Shown: in pieces, positions 1 to 8,113 of the stretch
Layout: every line of letters begins with the position of its first letter
Numbering within the stretch: position 1 is the stretch's first letter
Source of the DNA: a virus
Reading direction: 5' to 3' (one strand)
IMG/VR virus record: IMGVR_UViG_3300025141_000252
Location: 1-40,101 of that record
DNA length: 40,101 bases
Notes under the pieces: model-generated
What the model was told of the DNA's origin: nothing
What the model saw: only the letters and a program-made list of their open reading frames with translations
Databases searched by the model: none
Made by a program: the position numbers and the translations under genes

Positions 1-375
1 TTTTCGGCCTATGACGAAGCGCTGGCAGTGCTGCAATCACGGCTCACCGACCAAGATCGCATACTGGATACGGTAGAAGAATCATTAAGAGCGGAGACTG
101 AAGGGGTTGAGAACCAGCTTGAACGCATACTGGGCAACATTAATGACCAAATCGACACCATCGAGGCAGATGTGCGCCAAACCGAAAGTATTGCTAGAAT
201 CGCGGAAGATGCTGTGGCTAATACCACTAGAGAGTTACGTGACGATGTGTATGCTCTCGAAGAGAGAGTGAACGATACCCTTAGAGAAGTGGATACGGAT
301 TTGCGGGAAATACGGGAAGACCTAGAAAGCCGGATTGAGCAGATTTTGGATAACCCTTTGAACGATAGCGAGTAG
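1..375 (+). CDS. Coiled-coil protein, 5'-truncated by the window edge
   Basis: The reading frame is open from base 1, so the true start lies outside the window; an internal GTG at 28 is unlikely to be the start. The visible 124 residues are highly charged and heptad-like almost throughout (Leu/Ile/Val spaced among Glu, Asp and Arg), predicting a long alpha-helical coiled coil without Cys or membrane segments. It ends two bases before a small membrane protein that itself has a helical tail, and lies a few genes from lysis-type genes. Such proteins can be fibre stalks, trimerisation stems or spanin-like rods; the sequence does not decide. No family is recognised. Confidence 0.7.
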   Translation, partial: FSAYDEALAVLQSRLTDQDRILDTVEESLRAETEGVENQLERILGNINDQIDTIEADVRQTESIARIAEDAVANTTRELRDDVYALEERVNDTLREVDTDLREIREDLESRIEQILDNPLNDSE

Positions 376-377
376 TT

Positions 378-599
378 ATGGATTACCAAACAATGTTCAA
401 TTTGGCGGTCGTAGTTGTGGCTTTTTTTGGGGGCTGGATGGTCAACCGTATATTTGTCTTGTTAGATCGGCTCGAAGAGGACATCAAGCTTGTCCCTGAG
501 AAATACATTGCCAAGGATGATTACCGCGAAGATATTAGGGAAATCAAAGACTTACTTGGTGCGATATTTAAGCGATTAGAAAACAAGGCGGACAAATGA
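378..599 (+). CDS. Small single-pass membrane protein with helical tail
   Basis: This 73-residue protein has one clear N-terminal hydrophobic segment (about residues 7-28, containing VVVVAFFGGWMV) followed by a charged amphipathic helix ending in ...ENKADK. The topology of one membrane anchor plus a soluble coiled coil is typical of phage inner-membrane spanins, holin-like or XhlA-like lysis proteins, and the next gene is a lipase. It overlaps that lipase gene by 4 bases (ATGA), so the two are probably co-translated. A role in lysis or envelope disruption is inferred from topology and neighbours only. Confidence 0.75.
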   Translation: MDYQTMFNLAVVVVAFFGGWMVNRIFVLLDRLEEDIKLVPEKYIAKDDYREDIREIKDLLGAIFKRLENKADK

Positions 600-1282
600 A
601 AGCTAAGTCACAGTTACTCAGAACCGCCTGTAAATGGGCAGACAAAGCGTATAACAAGGAAAATGCCGGGGCTATTAAAATAGAAAACAAATGGACCTCA
701 ACCACGGCCTATATAATTAACCAACCGGATCTCAACATCATTGCTTTTCGAGGAACGCAACAGCTACGGGATTGGCTATTTAATTTAAGCGCGATACCCG
801 TACCTTATGCAGGACGTTTGTGTCATTCCGGATTTGTCGCGGCTCATGCCTCTGTCTGGGGGAAGATTAAAAAGCACATTGATTTTGATAAACATACCCT
901 AATTTGCGGCCACTCACTCGGGGGCGCACTTTGCGAAATCTCCGCTGCCAAGCTACACAAGAAGCACAAGAAATTATCTGTAATCACTTTTGGCAAACCC
1001 AACACTTTTTTTAAAGGTTTTAAGCGGCCTATGAAGCTGGAAAACCAAGTGTCTGTTGTCTCGGGAAGCGATCTGGTAGCGCGAATACCACGCCTGTGTT
1101 ATGGCGCAAGTATGAGTCAAAGTATGCTGTACTTTGCTAACAACGGGGATGACTTTGTTGATCCACCCGTGGAATTTAAAAAACGTGATTTTATGAAAGC
1201 CAAGAAAGAAGCTATTTCCGATCATTTTATGCCGGGGTACAAGGAAAGGCTGGATGTGTATCTCAAGAGGAAAAAGAAATAA
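596..1282 (+). CDS. Class 3 lipase (alpha/beta-hydrolase)
   Basis: A 228-residue protein of the fungal-type lipase class 3 family, which hydrolyses ester bonds in triacylglycerols or phospholipids. Visible features: the oxyanion-loop motif FRGT (51-54), the nucleophile elbow GHSLGG (105-110, Ser107), a likely acid Asp159 in GSDLV and a likely base His210 in SDHF, in the order expected for the triad. No signal peptide is seen, so it acts in the cytoplasm unless released by the holin or carried in the virion. The start overlaps the membrane-protein gene by ATGA. The C-terminus is a Lys/Arg run (KRKKK). It may attack host membrane lipids at lysis or entry; this role is inferred. Confidence 0.85.
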   Translation: MKAKSQLLRTACKWADKAYNKENAGAIKIENKWTSTTAYIINQPDLNIIAFRGTQQLRDWLFNLSAIPVPYAGRLCHSGFVAAHASVWGKIKKHIDFDKHTLICGHSLGGALCEISAAKLHKKHKKLSVITFGKPNTFFKGFKRPMKLENQVSVVSGSDLVARIPRLCYGASMSQSMLYFANNGDDFVDPPVEFKKRDFMKAKKEAISDHFMPGYKERLDVYLKRKKK

Positions 1283-1437
1283 CTATTTTAACGGATAAAA
1301 CTACGGCCACAGAGCGATTTGCTCAGTGCGTGTTTTGCCCCAACTTAACCAAAATGGGTATTTGCAAAGGTTGTGGTTGTATTATGAAAGCAAAAGTCTG
1401 GTTAAAGGACGCCCAATGTCCTGACAAAAAATGGTGA
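1279..1437 (+). CDS. Small zinc-ribbon protein with no canonical start codon
   Basis: The frame encodes a compact protein with two close Cys pairs (CVFC and CKGCGC) and a C-terminal ...QCPDKKW, matching the small zinc-binding proteins common in large tailed phages (DUF6171-like: TTxERF, CxxCP, CxxCGC, CPxxKW). There is no in-frame ATG, GTG or TTG in the right place. The first plausible initiators are ATA at 1279 or ATT at 1285, 8-14 bases after AGAGG at 1266. The frame equals the -1 frame of the lipase, whose end has tandem Lys codons AAA AAG just before its stop, so a frameshift extension of the lipase is an alternative. The protein family call is firmer than the start. Confidence 0.6.
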   Translation: MTILTDKTTATERFAQCVFCPNLTKMGICKGCGCIMKAKVWLKDAQCPDKKW

Positions 1438-1441
1438 ATAA

Positions 1442-3511
1442 ATGCCTTTAACGAAACTACAGTTTAGACCGGGAATAAACCGGGAAACCACTTCTTACAC
1501 TAACGAAGGCGGTTGGTTTGATTCTGACAAAGTGCGATTTCGTTTCGGGTTGCCAGAAAAAATAGGAGGCTGGGCAAAAGCTGCAACTAATAGTTTTTTA
1601 GGGATCTGTCGGGCTTTACATAACTGGGTAACCCTAGCGGGAACGCAACTTACAGGAGTGGGTACAACTGTTAAGTATTACATAAAAGAAGGGAATGCCT
1701 TTTATGACATTACCCCTTTACGCAGCACAACGGCTGCGGGAGATGTTACGTTTGCGGCGGTTAACGGCCAGTCTACTCTTACTGTAAGCGACACGGCCCA
1801 CGGAGCGGTAAAAAATGACTTTGTGACGTTTTCCGGGGCGGTTTCTTTAGGAGGCAATATTACTGCGGCGGTACTCAACCAAGAGTATCAGATTACTGAA
1901 GTTGTTAATGACAACAGTTACAAGATTGAAGCCAGAGCCGCAGGTACTTCGATCCAAAGCATTACGGTAGATGGTCAACTTGCGCCTACTCTGGTGACAG
2001 CTAACAGCTCTGACACCGGCAACGGTGGCGCTTCCACTATCGGCTATTACCAAATTAATTCTGGTCTGACTCTCTCGGTTCCCGGCACTGGATGGGGCGC
2101 AGGTACGTGGGGTCGTAGCACATGGGGATCAGGCATTACAGCGACGGCTATTACTAATGAACTACGTCTCTATACTCAGGACAATTTTGGCGAAGATCTT
2201 ATCTTTAATGTGCGTGACGGAAATATCTATTACTGGGACACCAGTGCAGATACGCTGGGGACGGATCGCGCTCTACCTCTTACGGCCATAGCGGGTGGTA
2301 CCTTGTGGGTAAGCGGCACCTCCTATTCCGTAGGGGATAAAGTTTATTCTCCGGCCAACTACCGAAGCTACGAGTGCGTGGTTACTGTCTCAGGGACCAC
2401 GGACCCCAGTGCGGATGCGGCTAACTGGATTCAAATAAGCGACACGACTACTCCCACCAAAGCCAAACAGGTGTTGGTAAGTGATCGAGATCGTCATGTA
2501 GTCGTTTTTGGCACAGATCCTGAAACAGACATTGGCACGATGGACCCCTTACTGATTCGATTTAGCGATCAGGAGTCCATTACTACGTGGACGGCCACCG
2601 CTAACAATACGGCGGGTGATTTGCGAGTAGGCGCGGGATCGCAGATTGTTTGTGCAGTAGAAACGCGCCAACAAGTCCTTGTTTTTACAGACGTTTCCTT
2701 ACACGCCATGCAGTTTTTAGGGCCTCCGTTTACTTTTGGTATCGATCAGATTTCTGAAAATACCACGATTGCCGGACCCTTAGCCGCCAAGGCCGTGGAC
2801 GATACGGTGTTCTGGATGGGGGTAGAAGAGTTTTATATTTACACCGGACAGGTTCAAAAGTTGGCGTGTGCGGTACGTTCTTACGTTTTTAACGATTTTA
2901 ATATTGAACAAATGGAGCTGGTTACTGCTTGCTTGAACAGCTCTTTTTCAGAGATTTGGTGGTTTTATCCTTCCTCTGATGCCACAGAAGTGGACAAGTA
3001 CGTCGTTTACAACTATCAGGAACAGGTGTGGTACTACGGCAGTATGGTCCGCACTTATTGGCTGGATCGCGGAGTCAGCGACTATCCTTTAGCGGCGGGA
3101 ACCGATGGCTACCTTTATAATCAAGAATCTGGACTTAATGACGGCAGCACCAACCCTCCGTCAGCTTTTTCCAGTTACATTGAAAGTAGCCAGTTAAGCA
3201 TTGGCGACGGAGAAGACTTTGTGTTTTTAAGCAAGTTGATACCAGACGTAACATTTGATGCGTCTACTACTTCCTCCCCGGCGGTCACCATGACCTTACA
3301 AACCCGCAATTATCCGGGCGGTCAGTACCTTCAAAGCGATGCGTCTACTGTAACGCAGAGCGCCACAACGCCCGTGGAACAATTTACCACTGAAACCTAT
3401 GTTCGTTTGCGTGGCAGGGCTTTTGCTTTAAAAGTAGATTCCACTATGGCAGACATACAATGGCGCTTAGGCAGTCCTCGCGTTGAAGTGCGTTCTGACG
3501 GGAGGCGTTAG
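1442..3511 (+). CDS. Large virion structural protein, probable tail/connector component
   Basis: This 689-residue protein starts with MPLTKLQFRPGINRET and a motif WFDSDKVRFRFG...EKIGGW, a signature I associate with structural proteins of marine podovirus-like phages. The rest is rich in beta-strand-forming Thr, Val, Ser, Tyr and aromatic residues, with no membrane segment, as expected of a tail-tube, head-closure or receptor-binding protein. It is the first gene of a long operon of virion proteins; its stop overlaps the next GTG start. Its role could resemble the P22 gp10-type DNA-stabilisation/tail-hub proteins, but that link is inferred. An enzymatic role is unlikely because no catalytic motif is visible. 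Confidence 0.75.
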   Translation: MPLTKLQFRPGINRETTSYTNEGGWFDSDKVRFRFGLPEKIGGWAKAATNSFLGICRALHNWVTLAGTQLTGVGTTVKYYIKEGNAFYDITPLRSTTAAGDVTFAAVNGQSTLTVSDTAHGAVKNDFVTFSGAVSLGGNITAAVLNQEYQITEVVNDNSYKIEARAAGTSIQSITVDGQLAPTLVTANSSDTGNGGASTIGYYQINSGLTLSVPGTGWGAGTWGRSTWGSGITATAITNELRLYTQDNFGEDLIFNVRDGNIYYWDTSADTLGTDRALPLTAIAGGTLWVSGTSYSVGDKVYSPANYRSYECVVTVSGTTDPSADAANWIQISDTTTPTKAKQVLVSDRDRHVVVFGTDPETDIGTMDPLLIRFSDQESITTWTATANNTAGDLRVGAGSQIVCAVETRQQVLVFTDVSLHAMQFLGPPFTFGIDQISENTTIAGPLAAKAVDDTVFWMGVEEFYIYTGQVQKLACAVRSYVFNDFNIEQMELVTACLNSSFSEIWWFYPSSDATEVDKYVVYNYQEQVWYYGSMVRTYWLDRGVSDYPLAAGTDGYLYNQESGLNDGSTNPPSAFSSYIESSQLSIGDGEDFVFLSKLIPDVTFDASTTSSPAVTMTLQTRNYPGGQYLQSDASTVTQSATTPVEQFTTETYVRLRGRAFALKVDSTMADIQWRLGSPRVEVRSDGRR

Positions 3512-4782
3512 TGGCTAACGGTATTCCTTTATCTCCGTCTGATCCTCTTTATATTCACAGCGATTCTGGATACAGCCCAGAAGTGCTTTCGGATATGCAA
3601 TCGGCAGAAGTAACTTTTGATCCAAGTCAGTATCCCCCTTCGCAGGGTATTGGAGACTTAGGTGCTTTTCAAAAAATAGGGGCTTATCTTCGCGGAGTGT
3701 CGGAATGGCCTGAGACCATAGGTAATTACTTTATACGGGCCGATGAGCGCCTCCAGCCTTCTTTCATAAGTGGTGAAGAATTGGGCGGCGATATTGCCGG
3801 ACTAGGTACAGCCATTGTTGAAGGAGCGCGAGAAGATCCGTTAGGAACTATTGCAGACATGACCCCTATTGTGGGCGAAACTCGCGCTGTAATGAGTGCC
3901 AATAACTTAATCAAGCAAGCACTTGCGGCAGAAGATGCAGGAGATTTTGATAAAGCCAGTACCTTGCGGCAACTAGCTTCCATGGAAATGACCAGTGTTT
4001 TACCTTTTGTTCCTCGCGCTGCCGTAAAACGGCGTGGTATTTGGGATGATGACCGTCGGCATGACCCTCACGAACCCGAAGCTGACAGACGGCAACGAGA
4101 ACGAACTCTGGCTCGACAACGACGCAAACAAGAAGAAGAGCGACGGCAACAGGAAAGTGACGCTCGAAGAGAACCTCCACCTACTCCACAAGAACCTTCG
4201 CCCACGGTCCAAGATTCGCTTTTTAGTGAACTGGATATGACCCCTGCTGCTAGATTAGGCCGCGCAGCAGAACAAGGGTGGAATACCAAGCGTATTCTTT
4301 ACCATTATACTCCTGCTGACCTAGAGGACTTTACAGAATTTAAACTTCCTGATCCTCCTAAAAATTCTGCTTATGGTCCCGGCGTTTATACTTCACCAAG
4401 TCCTGATAGGTTTGGTGGCCTCGGGCCATGGGGTGAGCTTAACCGCAACCGAATACCCTTATTTTCACGAGGAAAGTTGGCAACACCCACTGAGGTGGGC
4501 GCAGCCGAAAGACTAGTAAAGGAGCGGATAACCGAAGGCACACGTGCCCCTATGCTTGATCCGGGTCAATCGGGTAATTGGAGGCATGAATATTGGTCTG
4601 ATATTCATCAAGTTTTAAAAGACCAAGGTTTTAGTGGAATGCACATAGGCGGAGAAATAATTTTAATGTTTGACCCTAAAAATTTGCGACACATAGAGGC
4701 GGAGTTCGACCCTGCTAAAGCAGATTCGGCTAATTTACGGGCGGGCATTGGTTCATTAGAGGCAATGGAGGGTGTGGCGTAA
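3511..4782 (+). CDS. Virion-operon protein with C-terminal ADP-ribosyltransferase-like (ART-PolyVal type) domain
   Basis: A 423-residue protein. Residues 1-175 are of unknown fold; 176-235 are a charged Arg/Gln/Glu then Pro-rich linker; 250-412 match the ART fold found in phage polyvalent proteins. The apparent H-Y-E catalytic set is His265 in LYHYTP, Tyr293 in GPGVYTS and Glu382 in GGEIILMFDP, followed by the typical tail NLRHIEAEFDP...DSANLRAGIG. Such domains transfer ADP-ribose from NAD+ to host proteins or nucleic acid. The GTG start has a strong GGGAGG site 5 bases upstream and overlaps the preceding stop. Position inside the structural operon suggests it is packaged and injected; target and activity are unknown. 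Confidence 0.75.
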   Translation: MANGIPLSPSDPLYIHSDSGYSPEVLSDMQSAEVTFDPSQYPPSQGIGDLGAFQKIGAYLRGVSEWPETIGNYFIRADERLQPSFISGEELGGDIAGLGTAIVEGAREDPLGTIADMTPIVGETRAVMSANNLIKQALAAEDAGDFDKASTLRQLASMEMTSVLPFVPRAAVKRRGIWDDDRRHDPHEPEADRRQRERTLARQRRKQEEERRQQESDARREPPPTPQEPSPTVQDSLFSELDMTPAARLGRAAEQGWNTKRILYHYTPADLEDFTEFKLPDPPKNSAYGPGVYTSPSPDRFGGLGPWGELNRNRIPLFSRGKLATPTEVGAAERLVKERITEGTRAPMLDPGQSGNWRHEYWSDIHQVLKDQGFSGMHIGGEIILMFDPKNLRHIEAEFDPAKADSANLRAGIGSLEAMEGVA

Positions 4783-5081
4783 TGAGTTCGCGTAAGGTCG
4801 TAAGGCCCTTATTTCCTCAAGCTCCAAGAGAATACAACCAGAATTACGCGGCCGAAGTAGTTCGTGCCTTTTCCGTGTTTCTTGAACAAGCACAGAATCC
4901 CGGCGAATTACGGGCCACGGACATTACTCTTACGAATTTACAGGACAATAATCAGGGACTAGAAACAGGGGCCGTCTTTCAAGTAAACGGCGTCTTACAC
5001 ATTACACTTGCTAATCAACCTTATCCTGCTGGTTTAACTGCTACCAGCGCCGTAGGATCGGTAACGGTTTCCTTACCATGA
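4782..5081 (+). CDS. Small beta-rich virion-operon protein, unknown
   Basis: A 99-residue protein of unknown family. After a basic N-terminus (SSRKVVRPLFPQAP) there is a short helix with Tyr/Phe and then alternating hydrophobic residues that suggest a small beta-sandwich (TGAVFQVNGVLHITLANQPY, then TSAVGSVTVSLP). No Cys, membrane segment or catalytic motif. Its ATG overlaps the stop of the ART-like gene, and it lies in the uninterrupted structural operon, so a minor virion component is the natural guess. Confidence 0.7.
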   Translation: MSSRKVVRPLFPQAPREYNQNYAAEVVRAFSVFLEQAQNPGELRATDITLTNLQDNNQGLETGAVFQVNGVLHITLANQPYPAGLTATSAVGSVTVSLP

Positions 5082-5143
5082 ACAATGACAATTTTGCTTC
5101 TTTAGGCAATAATACCCAGATAATCATTGGAGTGTGCTTGTGA
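5078..5143 (+). CDS. Tiny 21-codon ORF bridging two virion genes (doubtful)
   Basis: An ATG at 5078 overlaps the previous stop (ATGA) and the ORF's TGA overlaps the GTG start of the next gene (GTGA), so it exactly fills the 58-base gap. It encodes MNNDNFASLGNNTQIIIGVC plus Leu. No good ribosome binding site precedes it. It may simply carry ribosomes across the gap by coupling rather than make a functional peptide. Confidence 0.25.
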   Translation: MNNDNFASLGNNTQIIIGVCL

Positions 5144-6951
5144 ACGATTTTGTGCGTCCAGAATCTATGGAAGTTCCCGATGGGGGTCTTGCTTCTTTTC
5201 TTACGGCAACCGTCGGAGAATGGGCCGATGACGACGTTCCTCACAACGGTATTGCTGGACTTCACAATGTAGCGGACAAACTGGCGGAGTACGGACGTTA
5301 CGAAGACACGTACATGGTCCATGCCGCCGAAGGCGAAACGGTCATTCCCATGGCTGTTTTTGACGAGAATCCTCGCCTGAAAGAGAGTTTATTCAACCAA
5401 ATGCGGGCTATGGGAATCGATCCCGAGCGGTACGTGGTTGGCAGCGAGCTTAATTCCATTAACCCTGTCACGGGTCAGCCTGAGTTTTTTCTCAAGAAAT
5501 TATTCAAAGGGCTAAAGAAAGCCGTTAAAAAAGTAATCAGGGTCGTTAAAAAAGTAGCGCCTATCGCACTCTCTATTGGGCTAAACTTTGTTCCCGGCGT
5601 AGGACCTATTCTTGCAGCTTCTTTAGGAAGCGGCATTGGCACTTTAATACAAGGTGGCGATCTTAAAGACGCTCTTAAAATGGGGGCTATTGGTGGCCTG
5701 ACCGCTGGACTGTTTAAAGGCATTCAAGGCGGCTTTAGAGGAATGAAAGCAGGACAGGGGTTTGGCACAGGATTTGGAGCAGGAGTGCGTTCCGGTCTAC
5801 CGGGTGCGGCACCGTATAACCCCGTAGCTGCGCAACTTAACCAAAATGCAGCACAGGCGGCACAAGCTAAGTTACCGGTTACTCAACCCCCGGCCGGATC
5901 TCTTAGTGTTTCACCTACTGGTGCAGGTGTGCCCCAAGGAACCGTTTCGGCAACGCATATTCCACCGGGCGGTCAGGTTAATACGGCTGGGTTACCGGTC
6001 GGTCCTGTGCAGGGTGCGCCACAAGTGACTGGGCCGCCCACTGCTTCTTCTAATCTTTCAACAGATATGTGGGCAAATACGAAGCCGGGATTTTTACCCC
6101 AAAATGTTAATCCGCAAGGGGATGTAGTTGGAGCGCAAACCACCGGGGACTCGCTTGCGCAATTGTCTCGCCAAGCCCAAACTACCGGCGCGGACGTGAA
6201 GGCTCCCACTGTAACCAGCGGCATTGAAACAACAGCCACAGGAACCACCACCGCTGATGCGTTGGGACAAATTCAAAAACCACCGGGCTTTTTCAGTTCC
6301 GTAAAAGATATGTTTACCCCCGGAGGGGATGATTTTTTCACCGCAGGAAGAAAAGCTTTTTTCCCTTCCAGCTATACACCTGAAGAAATTTTAAGAGCGG
6401 AACTTGGCTTAACTACCGAAGCTACAGTTGGCGAAGTTATGCAAAAAGCTGCACAAACAGAGGGGTTACAAGGGCTAGGCTATCGCGATTTATTGGCTGC
6501 GTTTGGAAATGCAGAAGGCTATAACCCCGGCTTGGGACGCACATGGGGGCCATTGGCAGGTGCGGGCATTTTGGGCCTTGCCGCTACTGGCGGTTTTAAA
6601 CCGCCTGAAATGGAAGAAGCTCCTGATCCGTTTGATTTGGGAGGTCAAGGTGCGTGGGATCTATTGGCCGCTAATCCCCAGAAATACAGAGTTTTTGCCG
6701 GTGGGGCACCTTATAACCTCACTGCCTCGCCGTATGGCGCAGCGCAGGGAGGTTATACTTCCGATTTTCCTCGTAGAGACGGCGCTATCTCTGGCCCCGG
6801 CACAGGCACTTCCGATGACATCCCCGCCATGCTTTCGGATGGCGAATTCGTAATGACCGAACGAGCAGTACGAGGCGCAGGAAACGGTGACCGAGGCCAA
6901 GGCGTAAGGAAAATGTACGAAATAATGAGGACATACGAGGGAGTTGCCTGA
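5140..6951 (+). CDS. Virion protein with membrane-active glycine-rich core, probable DNA-ejection protein
   Basis: About 603 residues. GTG at 5140 is preferred over GTG at 5134 because GGAG (5129-5132) sits 7 bases upstream. Residues 55-120 form a conserved-looking domain (ETVIPMAVF, MGIDPERYVVG, INPVTGQPEFF); 120-140 are very basic; 138-200 are a Gly/Ala-rich hydrophobic stretch (GLNFVPGVGPILAASLG) that could insert in a membrane; 210-410 are a low-complexity Pro/Gly/Thr/Gln linker. The C-terminus carries DDIPAMLSDGEFVMTERA, a motif recurrent in marine phage structural proteins. Context among giant virion proteins suggests a role in ejecting DNA across the envelope; not proven. Confidence 0.7.
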   Translation: MNDFVRPESMEVPDGGLASFLTATVGEWADDDVPHNGIAGLHNVADKLAEYGRYEDTYMVHAAEGETVIPMAVFDENPRLKESLFNQMRAMGIDPERYVVGSELNSINPVTGQPEFFLKKLFKGLKKAVKKVIRVVKKVAPIALSIGLNFVPGVGPILAASLGSGIGTLIQGGDLKDALKMGAIGGLTAGLFKGIQGGFRGMKAGQGFGTGFGAGVRSGLPGAAPYNPVAAQLNQNAAQAAQAKLPVTQPPAGSLSVSPTGAGVPQGTVSATHIPPGGQVNTAGLPVGPVQGAPQVTGPPTASSNLSTDMWANTKPGFLPQNVNPQGDVVGAQTTGDSLAQLSRQAQTTGADVKAPTVTSGIETTATGTTTADALGQIQKPPGFFSSVKDMFTPGGDDFFTAGRKAFFPSSYTPEEILRAELGLTTEATVGEVMQKAAQTEGLQGLGYRDLLAAFGNAEGYNPGLGRTWGPLAGAGILGLAATGGFKPPEMEEAPDPFDLGGQGAWDLLAANPQKYRVFAGGAPYNLTASPYGAAQGGYTSDFPRRDGAISGPGTGTSDDIPAMLSDGEFVMTERAVRGAGNGDRGQGVRKMYEIMRTYEGVA

Positions 6952-8105
6952 TGGCTAATGAAACTACCACGCAAATTGTCAAGGAAGATCCTCAAGTCGA
7001 AGCCTATCGGCTGGGACTTCTTCAAGACGTTAAAGATCTCGTTACTGGTCGCATTACAGACCAATCAGCACTGCCCCCCGCTTACCAAGTTGCCGGACTT
7101 AGTGGACTAGAACAACAAGCCGCCACACTGGGCCAAGCCGGAATCGGCGCGTATGTACCCTATCTGCAAGGCGCTGTTGACCAAGTTACCGCAGGACAGG
7201 GGTTAATCGAAGACGCCGCCCTTCCTACTTTAGGTCAAGGCCAAGAATACCTGCTTGAATCCGGCCGACTCGCGCAGCAATTAAGAGAGCTGCCTTACAA
7301 ATGGCAAGAAGCTGCGGGCGAAGGAATGCTGGCAAGTGCAGGTACGTTTGATCCGACTATGCAAACCGATGCGTTTATGAACCCTTATGAAAATCAGGTG
7401 GTTCAGCAAACGATGCAGGACATTGCCGATCAGGGTGCGCGACAACAGGCGCAAGCCCGAGCGGGCGCAGTAAGCAGCGGAGCTTTTGGCGGGGCACGAT
7501 CCGGCATTATGGAAGCAGAGCTGGCAAAGAACATTTTAAGAGAACAAGGCCGTGCAGCCGGAAATATCCGTGCGCAGGGTTACGAATCAGCACGAGGAGC
7601 CGCACAAAAAGCATTTGAGGACACACAGCAACGCCGTTTAGCCTCTGCACAGGGCCTCGGTGGGCTGGGAATCCAATACGGACAACTTAGTCAGGCTGAT
7701 ATTGCCCAGATGCAAAACATTGGACAGGGCCTCGGCGCTCTTTCTAATCAGTACGCGGGCCTCGGCGCACAAGCCGCTAACTTAGGGTTGCAACAGGCTG
7801 GGTTAGGAGAGATGGCACAGCGATCCAATCTTGGTGACGTGCAGATGTTGACCGCATTAGGCGGAATGCAGCGCGGTCAGCAACAAGCTGAACTGGATGC
7901 TTTACGTCGCACTCGCATGGAGCAGCTTGCAGCACCTTATCAGCAGCTTGGTTTTCTTTCTGACATTTATCGCGGAACGCCAACAAGTCAGGCAACCATT
8001 ACTCAACAAAACACGCAAGATCCTTCCACGGCGCAACAAGTGCTTGGTTTAGGAATTGCAGGGCTTGGCGCTGTAGGTGGCGCCAGAGCAATGAATATGT
8101 TCTAG
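6951..8105 (+). CDS. Alpha-helical, Gln/Ala/Gly-rich virion protein, probable ejection component
   Basis: This 384-residue protein is rich in Ala, Gln and Gly and has long amphipathic helices with repeated phrases such as QGLGxL and YAGLGAQAANLGLQQAGLG. A central stretch (about 150-190: QQTMQDIADQGARQQAQARA, then SGAFGGARSG) is typical of internal virion proteins of marine podovirus-like phages. No catalytic motif; a hydrophobic Gly-rich C-terminal end (LGLGIAGLGAVGGARA) could interact with membrane. Its ATG overlaps the previous TGA (TGATG). An internal-core or ejectosome role is inferred from composition and neighbours. Confidence 0.65.
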   Translation: MANETTTQIVKEDPQVEAYRLGLLQDVKDLVTGRITDQSALPPAYQVAGLSGLEQQAATLGQAGIGAYVPYLQGAVDQVTAGQGLIEDAALPTLGQGQEYLLESGRLAQQLRELPYKWQEAAGEGMLASAGTFDPTMQTDAFMNPYENQVVQQTMQDIADQGARQQAQARAGAVSSGAFGGARSGIMEAELAKNILREQGRAAGNIRAQGYESARGAAQKAFEDTQQRRLASAQGLGGLGIQYGQLSQADIAQMQNIGQGLGALSNQYAGLGAQAANLGLQQAGLGEMAQRSNLGDVQMLTALGGMQRGQQQAELDALRRTRMEQLAAPYQQLGFLSDIYRGTPTSQATITQQNTQDPSTAQQVLGLGIAGLGAVGGARAMNMF

Positions 8106-8113
8106 GGCTGAAT

